Below are positions 45,235 to 54,712 of a stretch of DNA of 64,000 nucleotides, in pieces (within the stretch, counting starts at the first letter, position 1; the number at the start of each line of letters is the position of its first letter). The stretch comes from Bacteroidota bacterium. GTDB taxonomy: Bacteria > Bacteroidota > Ignavibacteria > Tepidaquicellales > Tepidaquicellaceae. The notes beneath the pieces were generated by a model, which made no database searches, had not been told where the DNA came from, and saw only the letters and a program-made list of their open reading frames with translations. The translations under genes were made by a program, and so were the position numbers. The DNA lies in assembly GCA_018266875.1 (NCBI GenBank), contig JAFDZR010000010.1:71172-135171 (forward strand). The letters run 5' to 3'.

Positions 45235-45903
45235 GTGAAATTAATCGCCGGATTAGGAAACCCGGGATCCAAATATGCCGGGACAAGGCATAACATAGGG
45301 TTCATCATTCTCGATTATTTTGCAGATCAGCAGGGAATAATATTCAAGGAAGGAAAAGGTGATTGGTTTGAATGCAGTTTTTCCATGAACGGCGAGATCG
45401 TCTATATGTTAAAACCAACCACTTATATGAACAACAGTGGTACCGCTGTTAAAGAATTCTGTGATTTGCATGAAATCAGACCTGAAAACATTCTTATAGT
45501 ATATGATGATTTTCAGTTACCGATCGGAACAATAAGGGTCAGAAATAAAGGAAGCGACGGCGGGCATAATGGTATTTCAAGTGTCATATACCATATGAAT
45601 ACTGATCAGATACCCAGGATGAGAATTGGGATCGGCTCTGAGACAGCTCTTAAAAAGGATCAGTTCATTGACTTTGTACTGAGCCGTTTCACTGAAGAAG
45701 AAGCCGGTCTGCTAATAAAAATAATGCCTGATTTTTCAGACTGTATAAAAAGCTTTATAACTGACAGCATAAAGGTAACCATGAATACTTACAACAGATC
45801 TTTTTTAATTTCCGGCGAAAGTGATTCATCCGGTGAAAGAAAGGAAAATAAAACAGAAACCGGTAAAGATTCAGAAGCAGAGGACAAAAAGCTTTCTCAG
45901 TAA
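45235..45903 (+). CDS. pth: Peptidyl-tRNA hydrolase
   Basis: Pth frees tRNA from prematurely released peptidyl-tRNA. The 222-residue protein starts at GTG and begins MKLIAGLGNPGSKYAGTRHNIGF, with catalytic His19. Further marks are KPTTYMNNSGTAV with the substrate-binding Asn, the VYDDFQLPIGTIRVRNKGSDGGHNGISS block with catalytic Asp, and MRIGIGSE. The last ~32 residues are a charged, probably unstructured tail that is not usual for the family. The rplY-pth pairing supports the call. Confidence 0.96.
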   Translation: MKLIAGLGNPGSKYAGTRHNIGFIILDYFADQQGIIFKEGKGDWFECSFSMNGEIVYMLKPTTYMNNSGTAVKEFCDLHEIRPENILIVYDDFQLPIGTIRVRNKGSDGGHNGISSVIYHMNTDQIPRMRIGIGSETALKKDQFIDFVLSRFTEEEAGLLIKIMPDFSDCIKSFITDSIKVTMNTYNRSFLISGESDSSGERKENKTETGKDSEAEDKKLSQ

Positions 45904-45963
45904 TATCTTTCAAAATTTCATTTGGATTTTTATAAACATAAACAGTAAATCATAATTTAAAAA

Positions 45964-48357
45964 ATGAGGAAATATTTATTAAGTATCTTTCTTGTACTTA
46001 CAGCACCCGTGCTGACATTTGCAAGCGAGGCAAATCTTAAAATTCCGGAACTGAACGCTGAGCAAAATCAGCTTTTGGTTTACGGAATTTTTGTTTGTAT
46101 CCTGGGCTTATTGTTCGGGATCTATCAGTATGTATCTGTAAAAAAATTACCTGCCCACAAATCAATGCTTGAAGTGTCACAGGTTATTTTTGAAACATGT
46201 AAAACCTATCTCTTACAGCAGGGGAAATTCCTGTTCATCTTATTCATATTTATCGGAGCATGTATTGCGTTCTACTTTGGAGGACTTCAGCATGAATCAT
46301 TTGGCGGAGTTCTTCTGATACTTATGTGGACTGTTATCGGTATTCTCGGTTCATATGGCGTTGCATGGTTTGGTATTAGAATGAACACCCTTGCAAACAG
46401 CAGGATGGCTTTTGCATCGCTTGAAAGAAAACCTCTGAAACTGCTTACAATTCCGCTAAATGCCGGAATGAGCATTGGAGTTCTTTTAATCTGCGTGGAA
46501 CTGATAATGATGCTTATAATTTTCCTTTACGTTCCGAGAGAATATGCCGGAGCAAGTTTTATCGGATTTGCGATCGGTGAATCACTCGGTGCTTCAGCTC
46601 TGAGAATTGCAGGCGGTATTTTCACGAAGATTGCTGACATCGGATCCGACCTGATGAAAGTGGTTTTCAAGATCAAGGAAGACGATCCCAGAAATCCCGG
46701 TGTTATCGCTGACTGTACAGGTGATAATGCAGGAGATTCAGTCGGACCTACAGCAGACGGATTTGAAACTTACGGTGTAACAGGCGTTGCGCTTATCAGC
46801 TTTATCGTACTTGCTGTTTCAGGAGTTGAACTTCAGGCAGAGCTGCTTGTATGGATTTTTGTTATGAGAATTATGATGATCATAACCTCAATCGCTGCAT
46901 TCTACATCAACGGAGCCGTTTCCAAACTGAGATATACCGGCAAAGATAAAATGGATTTTGAAGCTCCACTTACTTTACTTGTATGGATCACTTCATTATT
47001 GTCAATTGCAGTAACGTTTATAGTAAGTTATTTATTAATTAGCGAACTTCCCGACAATCTCTGGATAACGCTTTCAATAATTATCAGTTTCGGAACTCTC
47101 GGAGCCGCGCTTATTCCCGAATTCACAAAGATATTCACATCACCGAAATCAAAGCATGTTAACGAAGTTGTTACCGCTTCAAAAGAAGGCGGAGCTTCAT
47201 TGACAATCCTTTCCGGACTTGTAGCTGGAAACTTCAGCGCATTCTGGATGGGTATGGTTTTCTTCGGTCTGATGTACGGCGCATATATTACCTCAGGATC
47301 CATTCCAACAGCTATGATGGAATATCATACAATTTTCGCTTTCGGTCTTGTTGCTTTCGGAATGCTTGGCATGGGACCTGTAACCATTGCAGTTGATTCC
47401 TACGGACCTGTTACCGATAACGCTCAGTCAATTTATGAACTGTCCCTTATTGAAGAAGATAAAGAGCAGAAAGAAAAGGACATTGAAAGAGATTTCGGAT
47501 TCATTCCGGACTGGGAAAAAGCCAAGCTCTATCTTGAAGAAAATGACGGAGCCGGAAATACATTCAAAGCAACCGCAAAGCCGGTACTTATAGGTACTGC
47601 AGTAGTAGGCGCGACCACAATGATTTTCTCGCTTATTCTTGTATTGAGAAATGTTCTCGGCGTCGAACCGGAAACTGTTCTTAATCTGCTTAATCCTTAT
47701 TCGATCCTTGGATTCCTCTGCGGCGGTGCTGTTATATACTGGTTTACAGGCGCTTCCACTCAGGCAGTAACAACCGGCGCATACAGCGCTGTTGAATACA
47801 TTAAGAAAAATATCAACCTTGATGATGATGCGTCTTTAAGCGCTTCCACCGAAAAATCAAAGAAAGTAGTGGAGATCTGCACAAAGTACGCGCAGAAAGG
47901 TATGTTCAATATTTTCATAGCAGTATTTTCCTTTGCTATAGCATTCGCATTCATGTCAGCTCCCTCAGAAGGCAATAACGCTCCTGCATGTTTCTTTATA
48001 AGTTATCTTATTTCAATTGCTGTATTCGGATTATTCCAGGCGATATTCATGGCAAATGCCGGAGGCGCATGGGACAATGCCAAGAAAGTCGTTGAGGTTG
48101 ATCTCAGGGAAAAAGGAACGCCGCTTCATGATGCAACCGTTATCGGGGATACAGTGGGCGATCCGTTTAAAGATACTTCATCAGTAGCTTTGAATCCGAT
48201 CATCAAATTCACGACTCTGTTCGGACTGCTTGCAATGGAAATCGCTATTACTCAGGAATTCAGGGAATCCGCTCCTGTAATCGGCGTGATCTTCTTTGTT
48301 ATTGCATTATATTTTGTATGGAGATCCTTCTACTCAATGAGGATCAGAAACAACTAA
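45964..48357 (+). CDS. hppA: Membrane-bound proton-pumping pyrophosphatase
   Basis: The 797-residue protein is an inner-membrane pyrophosphatase that uses PPi hydrolysis to move H+ (or Na+). It has about 16 membrane segments. The catalytic loop EDDPRNPGVIADCTGDNAGDSVGPTADGFETYG is visible near 239-272, and the C-terminal acidic block GGAWDNAKK and GDTVGDPFKDTSSV. The segment GNTFKATAKP has Lys at the position that makes such enzymes K+-independent. The loop differs from the common GDNVGD-MAADLFE wording, so this is a divergent subfamily; a Na+-regulated proton pump of the sort described in Chlorobium relatives is possible, not proven. A short hydrophobic N-terminus precedes the core. Confidence 0.95.
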   Translation: MRKYLLSIFLVLTAPVLTFASEANLKIPELNAEQNQLLVYGIFVCILGLLFGIYQYVSVKKLPAHKSMLEVSQVIFETCKTYLLQQGKFLFILFIFIGACIAFYFGGLQHESFGGVLLILMWTVIGILGSYGVAWFGIRMNTLANSRMAFASLERKPLKLLTIPLNAGMSIGVLLICVELIMMLIIFLYVPREYAGASFIGFAIGESLGASALRIAGGIFTKIADIGSDLMKVVFKIKEDDPRNPGVIADCTGDNAGDSVGPTADGFETYGVTGVALISFIVLAVSGVELQAELLVWIFVMRIMMIITSIAAFYINGAVSKLRYTGKDKMDFEAPLTLLVWITSLLSIAVTFIVSYLLISELPDNLWITLSIIISFGTLGAALIPEFTKIFTSPKSKHVNEVVTASKEGGASLTILSGLVAGNFSAFWMGMVFFGLMYGAYITSGSIPTAMMEYHTIFAFGLVAFGMLGMGPVTIAVDSYGPVTDNAQSIYELSLIEEDKEQKEKDIERDFGFIPDWEKAKLYLEENDGAGNTFKATAKPVLIGTAVVGATTMIFSLILVLRNVLGVEPETVLNLLNPYSILGFLCGGAVIYWFTGASTQAVTTGAYSAVEYIKKNINLDDDASLSASTEKSKKVVEICTKYAQKGMFNIFIAVFSFAIAFAFMSAPSEGNNAPACFFISYLISIAVFGLFQAIFMANAGGAWDNAKKVVEVDLREKGTPLHDATVIGDTVGDPFKDTSSVALNPIIKFTTLFGLLAMEIAITQEFRESAPVIGVIFFVIALYFVWRSFYSMRIRNN

Positions 48358-48388
48358 CGATGACAACAGATTAAAATAATTTCTTCAT

Positions 48389-48418
48389 AAAGGCATCCTA
48401 TTACGGATGCCTTTTTTT
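48389..48418 (+). terminator. Intrinsic terminator of hppA
   Basis: AAAGGCATCC (48389-48398) pairs with GGATGCCTTT (48405-48414) around a 6-base loop, followed by a run of T's. It lies 31 bases after the stop. Confidence 0.95.
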
Positions 48419-48456
48419 ATTTGTTTTTTTAAACAAACTATTTATAAGATTCTGAA

Positions 48457-49107
48457 TTGGAAAGACTGCGAAAATTTCTGACAGAAGAGCTTCACCTTGA
48501 ACCAGATCCGTACATGGAAAAATTTGAACTGTATCAGAAAATACTTCTGGAATGGAATAAAAAAATAAACATGATTTCCAGAAGATCCGATTCCATTGAA
48601 GATCATATTCTGAATTCAGTTTTCTTTCTGAAAGAATTCACTTTAAACGAAAATATTAATATTGCGGACATTGGAACAGGCGGGGGGTTTCCGGGCATTC
48701 CGCTGAATATTCTCCACGCCGGAGCCGGTATTACTTTAATTGATTCCATTAGTAAAAAATGCAATGTCCTGAAAGACGTGATCAGCAGGATGGGGCTGAC
48801 AAACATCAAAACGGTTTGCGCAAGAGCGGAAGAACTTTCCGCCGAAAGAAATTTCAGACATAAATATGACATTGTAATTTCAAAAGCGGTTGCCTCTCTT
48901 GATAAGCTGTACCTGTGGGGGAAGGATCTTCTTAAAAAAGACGGTCGTCTTGTCTGTATTAAAGGCGGAGATGTATATAGTGAAATTGAATCATTGAATA
49001 GTTTATACAAAAAAATTAATATTGAAGAATTAAAATTCAGTTTTGATCCTTATTACAATATTGAGGATAAAAAAATAATTATAATTAAAAAAGTGACCGC
49101 TAAATGA
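48457..49107 (+). CDS. rsmG: 16S rRNA (guanine(527)-N7)-methyltransferase
   Basis: RsmG adds a methyl to N7 of G527 in 16S rRNA; loss causes low-level streptomycin resistance in bacteria. The 216-residue protein has the SAM site NIADIGTGGGFPGIPLNIL (about 69-87), the LIDSISKKCNVLKDVI segment, and the AVASLDKLYLWGKDLLKKDGRL block. The start is TTG, chosen because the family's N-terminal helix (LRKFLTEEL) begins there and no other start lies in frame upstream of it. It overlaps the next gene by four bases (ATGA). Confidence 0.95.
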   Translation: MERLRKFLTEELHLEPDPYMEKFELYQKILLEWNKKINMISRRSDSIEDHILNSVFFLKEFTLNENINIADIGTGGGFPGIPLNILHAGAGITLIDSISKKCNVLKDVISRMGLTNIKTVCARAEELSAERNFRHKYDIVISKAVASLDKLYLWGKDLLKKDGRLVCIKGGDVYSEIESLNSLYKKINIEELKFSFDPYYNIEDKKIIIIKKVTAK

Positions 49108-51509
49108 GAATATTACTGACCATAAAAATCTTTTTTTTCATAATTCTCATCGCATGCAAAACCGTTGTATCGCAGACCTATGAAGTGAACGGAACCATCT
49201 CGGATTTTAAAACTAACAAACCTCTTGAATACGTTACGGTTAAAGTAGCTGATACCGCTTTCGGCACGACTGCTGACAGGAACGGAAAATTCTTCATTCG
49301 TCTCAAACCCGGCGGACACAATCTTATCTTTTCATACATAGGTTATTTTTCCGATACTTCCTATGTGCTGGTCGAAGACAAGGACATTACAAGGAATATA
49401 TTTCTCAGACCCTCAGAGATTCTCACAGAATCAATTGATGTTTACGGCGAAGATCCGGCTTATGAAATAATAAGAAGAGCAATCAAATACAAAAAGGATT
49501 TCAAAAAGAATCTCAACGAATACGAATACAATGCATATTCCAAATTCGTTATACGTTCAAACAGAAGCACCATAACCTCAGACAAGGACAGCTCCGCTTC
49601 GGGAAATAAAGACAAGCTTGGGATCTTCGGGATTCTTGAATCGGAAACCAAAGGATATTTCAAAAAACCGGATCTTGAAAAACAGGTTGTTATTTCGAAA
49701 AAGGAAACCGCAAATATTACCAGAGGATTTGCTTTGCCTCTTATTGTAAATTTTTATGATGAGACAATTGATTTCAATGAATTTAAAATCCCCACTCCGC
49801 TGAGTGATAATGCATTTGATAATTATGATTACAGGCTTACCGGAACCACTTCAATTGATTCAACCCTTATATATAAGATATCCGTTATAAATCAGTCTGA
49901 AAATATTCCGCAGCTGAAAGGAACAATTTATATTGCAGACAGCATATACTCGCTTATGAGAGTTGATCTGTACAATAATGACGCTGCAAGACCTCTCGGT
50001 ATCAACAAAGTAAATTTCAGACAGAGGTTTTCAGCATTCGAAGACAAAAAAAACAAAGGAGATGAATTCTGGATGCCAACGGACATACAGATCTTTGCAG
50101 ACGGATCCTTTCTCGGATTGATAAAATTCGAAGCCGAGGTATTCACGATAGTATCGCATTATGATCTTAACAAGAAAGCACCGCCGGGGATCTTTGATGA
50201 ATTTGTAGTCAAGGTAATGCCTGATGCAAAGAAGGATTCCTCCTACTGGAAAAAGAATCAGCTGATCAAAAATTCCGCCGAAGAAAAAAGCGCTTACAAA
50301 AAGATCGAGACTGAAGACAAAGAGAAATCACATACATTATCATTGGGTTTGACATCAATAAATTACGGAAAAAGATTTTATGCAAATCCCATTTCGTTCT
50401 ACAGCTTTAACAGAGTGGAAGGTAATGCATTGTCATTTAATGTAAATTACAGAGCTCCGCTGAACAAATCTAATTTAAACTCAATGATCAAATACGGATT
50501 CTCTGACAAAAAGACAAAATATTATATTAAATATTCGGGAAGATTCCTGAATGACAGACGGCTTAGCGTAAACGCTTCCTTATTCAGGACATTAAATCCA
50601 ATGGCATATGATGATCTTTTACCATTGCAGCAGGGTTACAATACCCTGAAAGCGCTGTTTGACAAGCGTGATAATCTGGATTATTTTTATTCATCCGGCT
50701 GGAATGTGGGATTGGATTTTAAGATTATTCCTCAGCTTACAGCCGGAATAAATTTCAGACAGGCAAAACAGACCACTGCATATAAAAACACGAATTACAG
50801 TTTCAGAAAGAAGGAAGTTGAATTCAGCAACAACCCGCCGATAAATGACGCTTTTCAGAGGACAATAGATTTAAACTTTACAATTGATCCGAACAGCTTC
50901 AGGGCGATTGACTGGGGCGACGGTGATGTTTCAAGATTCCGAATCACAAATCTGCCGCTTCTTAAATTCGGATTTTTATTTTCCGGTAAAAATCTGTTCA
51001 ACAGTACTTATGATTACAGAAGATTTTACGGAAGCTTCGGAGGACAGACCTATGTCAATTCATTTTTGAATTTCAGATACGAGATCGGCGGAGAAGTAAT
51101 GACAGGGCAGGTGCCTTATCAGTCGCTGGGATACTTTAATTCAAGATCAGGTACTATAGATATAGATAACACGTTCCAGGCGACAATTTACAATGAATTC
51201 CGCGGTGATAAAATCTATTACCTGAACTTTCAGAATAATTTCGGGAAACTGCTCTGGGGCGGAATACCTTTTCTTAAGAACTTTAATCTCATCACTTTCT
51301 TTAACGCCGGAAGAAACGAGATCAGCGAAGAAAATCTGAAACTTGCCGCTTTCAAGGATTTTTCAATATCAAAAGGCATTTACATGGAAGCCGGTATCGG
51401 TGTATCCCGCATTCTTGATATATTCAGAATTGACCTGGCTTACAGACTGAACAATCCTTACAATAACGGAGACAGATTATTTCTCAACTTGTCCATCAGT
51501 GATTTTTGA
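49104..51509 (+). CDS. DUF5686 outer-membrane protein with carboxypeptidase-regulatory domain
   Basis: The 801-residue precursor has an N-terminal hydrophobic signal; LIAC at 15-18 could be a lipobox, or cleavage could follow SQ at 23-24. Residues ~25-110 form a carboxypeptidase regulatory-like beta domain (VNGTISDFKTNKPLEYVTVKV, GTTADRNGKFFIRLKPGGHNL). The rest is the DUF5686 region with a large outer-membrane barrel, ending in LFLNLSISDF. Such proteins resemble TonB-dependent transporters but lack their plug. It is translationally coupled to rsmG by a four-base overlap. The role is unknown. Confidence 0.88.
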   Translation: MRILLTIKIFFFIILIACKTVVSQTYEVNGTISDFKTNKPLEYVTVKVADTAFGTTADRNGKFFIRLKPGGHNLIFSYIGYFSDTSYVLVEDKDITRNIFLRPSEILTESIDVYGEDPAYEIIRRAIKYKKDFKKNLNEYEYNAYSKFVIRSNRSTITSDKDSSASGNKDKLGIFGILESETKGYFKKPDLEKQVVISKKETANITRGFALPLIVNFYDETIDFNEFKIPTPLSDNAFDNYDYRLTGTTSIDSTLIYKISVINQSENIPQLKGTIYIADSIYSLMRVDLYNNDAARPLGINKVNFRQRFSAFEDKKNKGDEFWMPTDIQIFADGSFLGLIKFEAEVFTIVSHYDLNKKAPPGIFDEFVVKVMPDAKKDSSYWKKNQLIKNSAEEKSAYKKIETEDKEKSHTLSLGLTSINYGKRFYANPISFYSFNRVEGNALSFNVNYRAPLNKSNLNSMIKYGFSDKKTKYYIKYSGRFLNDRRLSVNASLFRTLNPMAYDDLLPLQQGYNTLKALFDKRDNLDYFYSSGWNVGLDFKIIPQLTAGINFRQAKQTTAYKNTNYSFRKKEVEFSNNPPINDAFQRTIDLNFTIDPNSFRAIDWGDGDVSRFRITNLPLLKFGFLFSGKNLFNSTYDYRRFYGSFGGQTYVNSFLNFRYEIGGEVMTGQVPYQSLGYFNSRSGTIDIDNTFQATIYNEFRGDKIYYLNFQNNFGKLLWGGIPFLKNFNLITFFNAGRNEISEENLKLAAFKDFSISKGIYMEAGIGVSRILDIFRIDLAYRLNNPYNNGDRLFLNLSISDF

Positions 51510-51690
51510 ACAATGTTGACTTAGCGTGAATTCTAAATTCCGTTTTTCAAGCAAATGAAAACATACAGTATCAGAAAAGTATAAGATCAGTTAATAAGAT
51601 TAGTTACTGATTATACCGGAACAAAAAATTATTACTGCTGCCGTTCTTTCTTACATTTCAAGTAATCAATAAAGTTAATATTTTCAACAA

Positions 51691-53160
51691 TTGCTGAAAG
51701 ACATAAAAAATACGATCAGTCAGTCCGCTGTATACGGGCTTAGCAGAGTTGCCACAAAGCTGATCTCGTTTATTCTTATCCCTCTTTATACAGCAAAATT
51801 CTCTTCCGATGCAATTGCAAATCTGAACCTGCTTGAATCATTCTGGCAGTATCTTTTCACGGTCTGTATGTTTGCATTTGAAACTGCGATAATTAATTTC
51901 TGCGCATCTGAAAAGGATCTCAGCAGACGCAACAGCATTCTTTTCAATTTCTTCTTTCTTACATTAATAAATGCAGCAGTGTTTTATGTGATCAGTCTCT
52001 CGTTTTCCGGAAGTATTTCGAAAATGATCCTGAATGATAACAGCAGCAGCGTTATCTCATACTGTTTTTTGATATCGATATTTGAATCTCTTCTCATAAT
52101 GCCTCTGACAATTGCAAGGCTAAACAATAAACCGGTCCTGTATACTATCATAACCATTTCCAATCTGCTTATAAATCTTTCCCTTCAGCTTTATTTCATT
52201 CTCGGACTGAAAGAAGGATTCGAAAGCGTGTTCTTTGCAAAATGGATATCCCCGGGAATTGTTTTTCTAATCTGCATTCCCTATCTGATCAGGAATCTGA
52301 GTATAGATGTTGATTTCACGGAGATAAAAAAAATCCTGACTTTCTCATTTCCTCTGATGCTTGCAATGCTGCTTTCTATTCTGCTGAATTCTGCTGACAG
52401 ATTCCTGCTTAACGACTTCGTAAGCAAGCAGCAGGTGGCGGTTTACACAACCGGTTACAGCATTGGAAGTTTTACAAATGCATTTATAATTGCGCCTTTT
52501 ACTCTTGCCATAAATGTCATTTTCTGGAACAAGATCAATGATGAGAATTTCAGCAGGTTCATGACCAAATCCTCTACGTATCTTTTTTTCGGAATGATAA
52601 TGACTTCGCTTATCATTACTTATTTCATTTCCTATGCGGTGAAAATATTCGTAAGAAATCCCGGGCTCTGGGCCTGTACAGAAATAATTCCCGTAATTCT
52701 TTTCTCAAATTGTTTTGTAGCGTTGTTTATTTTCTCATCGCTGGATTTTTATTATAAAAAGAATACAAAGTCAATATTGCTTATAATGGCTGTGTGTCTT
52801 TTTTTCAATCTTGCGGCAAATTTCATTTTTATAAAATATTACGGAATTTATGCTTCAGCCGCCATCACATTTATATCATATTTTCTTATGACAATTCTCG
52901 GATCGGCTCTCACAAAAAAGTTCACGCTTACAAAATTTGAAACCGGAAAGATCGTGTTACTGTCGGTAATGTTTGTAATTTTTTCAGCATATTCCTATCT
53001 CGTAAGGATAGAAAACATATATGCAGATATATCTATTAAACTTGCATTAATATTATTATTTTTGACTCTGCTTTATTTTTTTAAGTTTCTTGAACCGATT
53101 GAAACCGAAAGACTCAAAGGGTTTTTCAACAAATATTTTATCAAAATGCTTAAACGCTGA
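51691..53160 (+). CDS. Polysaccharide flippase (Wzx/MATE-like)
   Basis: The 489-residue protein is a polysaccharide-export flippase of the MATE/MVF superfamily that would move undecaprenyl-linked glycan units across the inner membrane. It has about 14 membrane segments and the usual N-terminal start, SQSAVYGLSRVATKLISFILIPLYT. The start is TTG, with no good ATG upstream and the family start falling exactly there. It is the first gene of a four-gene glycan cluster and ends three bases before the next. Confidence 0.88.
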   Translation: MLKDIKNTISQSAVYGLSRVATKLISFILIPLYTAKFSSDAIANLNLLESFWQYLFTVCMFAFETAIINFCASEKDLSRRNSILFNFFFLTLINAAVFYVISLSFSGSISKMILNDNSSSVISYCFLISIFESLLIMPLTIARLNNKPVLYTIITISNLLINLSLQLYFILGLKEGFESVFFAKWISPGIVFLICIPYLIRNLSIDVDFTEIKKILTFSFPLMLAMLLSILLNSADRFLLNDFVSKQQVAVYTTGYSIGSFTNAFIIAPFTLAINVIFWNKINDENFSRFMTKSSTYLFFGMIMTSLIITYFISYAVKIFVRNPGLWACTEIIPVILFSNCFVALFIFSSLDFYYKKNTKSILLIMAVCLFFNLAANFIFIKYYGIYASAAITFISYFLMTILGSALTKKFTLTKFETGKIVLLSVMFVIFSAYSYLVRIENIYADISIKLALILLFLTLLYFFKFLEPIETERLKGFFNKYFIKMLKR

Positions 53161-53163
53161 ATA

Positions 53164-53916
53164 TTGTCAGAAACAATTAAAACCGCTCAGGTAAATATTT
53201 CAAAAGAAGATCTGAAAAAAGAATCGGATAAATTCACTGATCTGCCATTCTGGGATACATATTTTTATTCTTCAGGTCTGCTGAAGAAAAAGATGGAGGA
53301 AAACATTCCCGCTCATCTTGATAAAAATAAAAAATACCGTATTCTTGATTATGGATGCGGAGTAAAACCTTATGAATATATTTTCAAAGATTTTTCCTTG
53401 TCTTATACCGGCATTGACGTTGGTGAAAACCCACATGCAGACTTCAGGATCGAACCTGATGAAAAACTCCCTTTGGGAGACGGAGAATTTGATGTAGTGC
53501 TTTCTTCTCAGGTTCTGGAGCATGTCGAAAACACTTCGTTATATCTTAATGAATGCAGAAGAGTTTTAAAACCGGGCGGAACACTTTTTCTGTCAACACA
53601 CGGAACATGGCAGTTTCACTCCGCTCCCATTGATGTTCAGAGATGGACATCATACGGACTCAGAAAATTAATTCAGGATCACGGATTTCAGATCAAAGGA
53701 TTTGTGCCTGCACTTGGACAGCTGGCGCTTACTTCACAGCTTCGCCTTACGTTCTATCATTCCTTCGTAAACGAAATTGCAAAACCGCTGAAGTTGATCT
53801 ATTATCCTCTCTCAGCTTTGTATCAGCTTAAAATGATGATCGAAGACGCTGTAACTCCTCAGAGAGTAAAAGACAGGGATTCCGCATATTATCTGGTGAC
53901 TGCCGTTAAAAAATAA
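53164..53916 (+). CDS. SAM-dependent methyltransferase (class I)
   Basis: The 250-residue protein is a class I methyltransferase. The SAM-binding motif RILDYGCGVKPYEYIF is near 59-74, the acidic residue ending strand 2 in GIDVGENPHADFRIE, and LSSQVLEHVEN with RRVLKPGGTLFLST near 112-145. TTG start, three bases after the flippase gene. It probably methylates a sugar or surface lipid, judged by its neighbours; the substrate is unknown. Confidence 0.85.
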   Translation: MSETIKTAQVNISKEDLKKESDKFTDLPFWDTYFYSSGLLKKKMEENIPAHLDKNKKYRILDYGCGVKPYEYIFKDFSLSYTGIDVGENPHADFRIEPDEKLPLGDGEFDVVLSSQVLEHVENTSLYLNECRRVLKPGGTLFLSTHGTWQFHSAPIDVQRWTSYGLRKLIQDHGFQIKGFVPALGQLALTSQLRLTFYHSFVNEIAKPLKLIYYPLSALYQLKMMIEDAVTPQRVKDRDSAYYLVTAVKK

Positions 53917-53931
53917 TTTACTAAAAAGTTT

Positions 53932-54702
53932 ATGATAAAAAATTTAGCAAAAAGCGTTTTAAAAAGTGATACCGGTTATAAACTATTCAGAAAATTCTAC
54001 TACCTCTCCGTGGAAATGGATCAGATGTTTCCCGATGTCGAAAATGAATTCCTTGAACTCAAGGCGAAGTGTCAGCCGTTCACAATGACAACCGTTGAAA
54101 GTCTTTACTATACTTACAGAGCAGTAAAACATATTATCGAAAACAATATTCCGGGAGACTTCATAGAATGCGGAGTCTGGAAAGGCGGTAATACCATGAT
54201 GGTTGCTCTGACATTAATGAAGCTGAAAAATACCGGCAGAAAGATATATCTTTATGATACATTCGAGGGCATGAGCGCTCCGACTGAAAAAGATATCAGC
54301 TACAAAGATGAAGATGCCAAGATAGAATGGTCTCAGAGCCAGAAGGACAGTCATAACGAATGGTGTTATTCCTCGCTTGATGAAGTAAAAAAGAATCTGC
54401 ACTCTACCGGGTATCCTGAAGATAAACTTGTTTTTGTAAAAGGGAAAGTTGAAAATACAATACCGGGGACTCTTCCAACCGGCATTGCCATTCTCAGACT
54501 TGACACTGACTGGTTTGAATCTACTTACCATGAACTCATTCACCTTTATCCGCTGCTGACAAAAAACGGTTTTCTTATCGTTGATGATTACGGATACTGG
54601 AAAGGTGCAAGAGAAGCTGTGGATAAATATTTTAAGGATAATAACGTAAATATATTCATGAACCGCCTCGATAATTCAGCGCGGGCGGGGATAAAATTTT
54701 AA
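53932..54702 (+). CDS. TylF/MycF-family sugar O-methyltransferase
   Basis: The 256-residue protein matches the TylF (macrocin O-methyltransferase) family, which methylates deoxysugars in glycans and antibiotics. Family marks are GDFIECGVWKGGNTMMVALTL (about 77-97), IYLYDTFEGMSAPTEKD, and AILRLDTDWFESTYHELIHLYPLLTKNGFLIVDDYGYWKGAREAVD near 188-231. It starts with ATG 15 bases after the previous gene. In this cluster it would decorate a surface glycan with O-methyl sugars. Confidence 0.92.
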   Translation: MIKNLAKSVLKSDTGYKLFRKFYYLSVEMDQMFPDVENEFLELKAKCQPFTMTTVESLYYTYRAVKHIIENNIPGDFIECGVWKGGNTMMVALTLMKLKNTGRKIYLYDTFEGMSAPTEKDISYKDEDAKIEWSQSQKDSHNEWCYSSLDEVKKNLHSTGYPEDKLVFVKGKVENTIPGTLPTGIAILRLDTDWFESTYHELIHLYPLLTKNGFLIVDDYGYWKGAREAVDKYFKDNNVNIFMNRLDNSARAGIKF

Positions 54703-54712
54703 AATATCCGCC

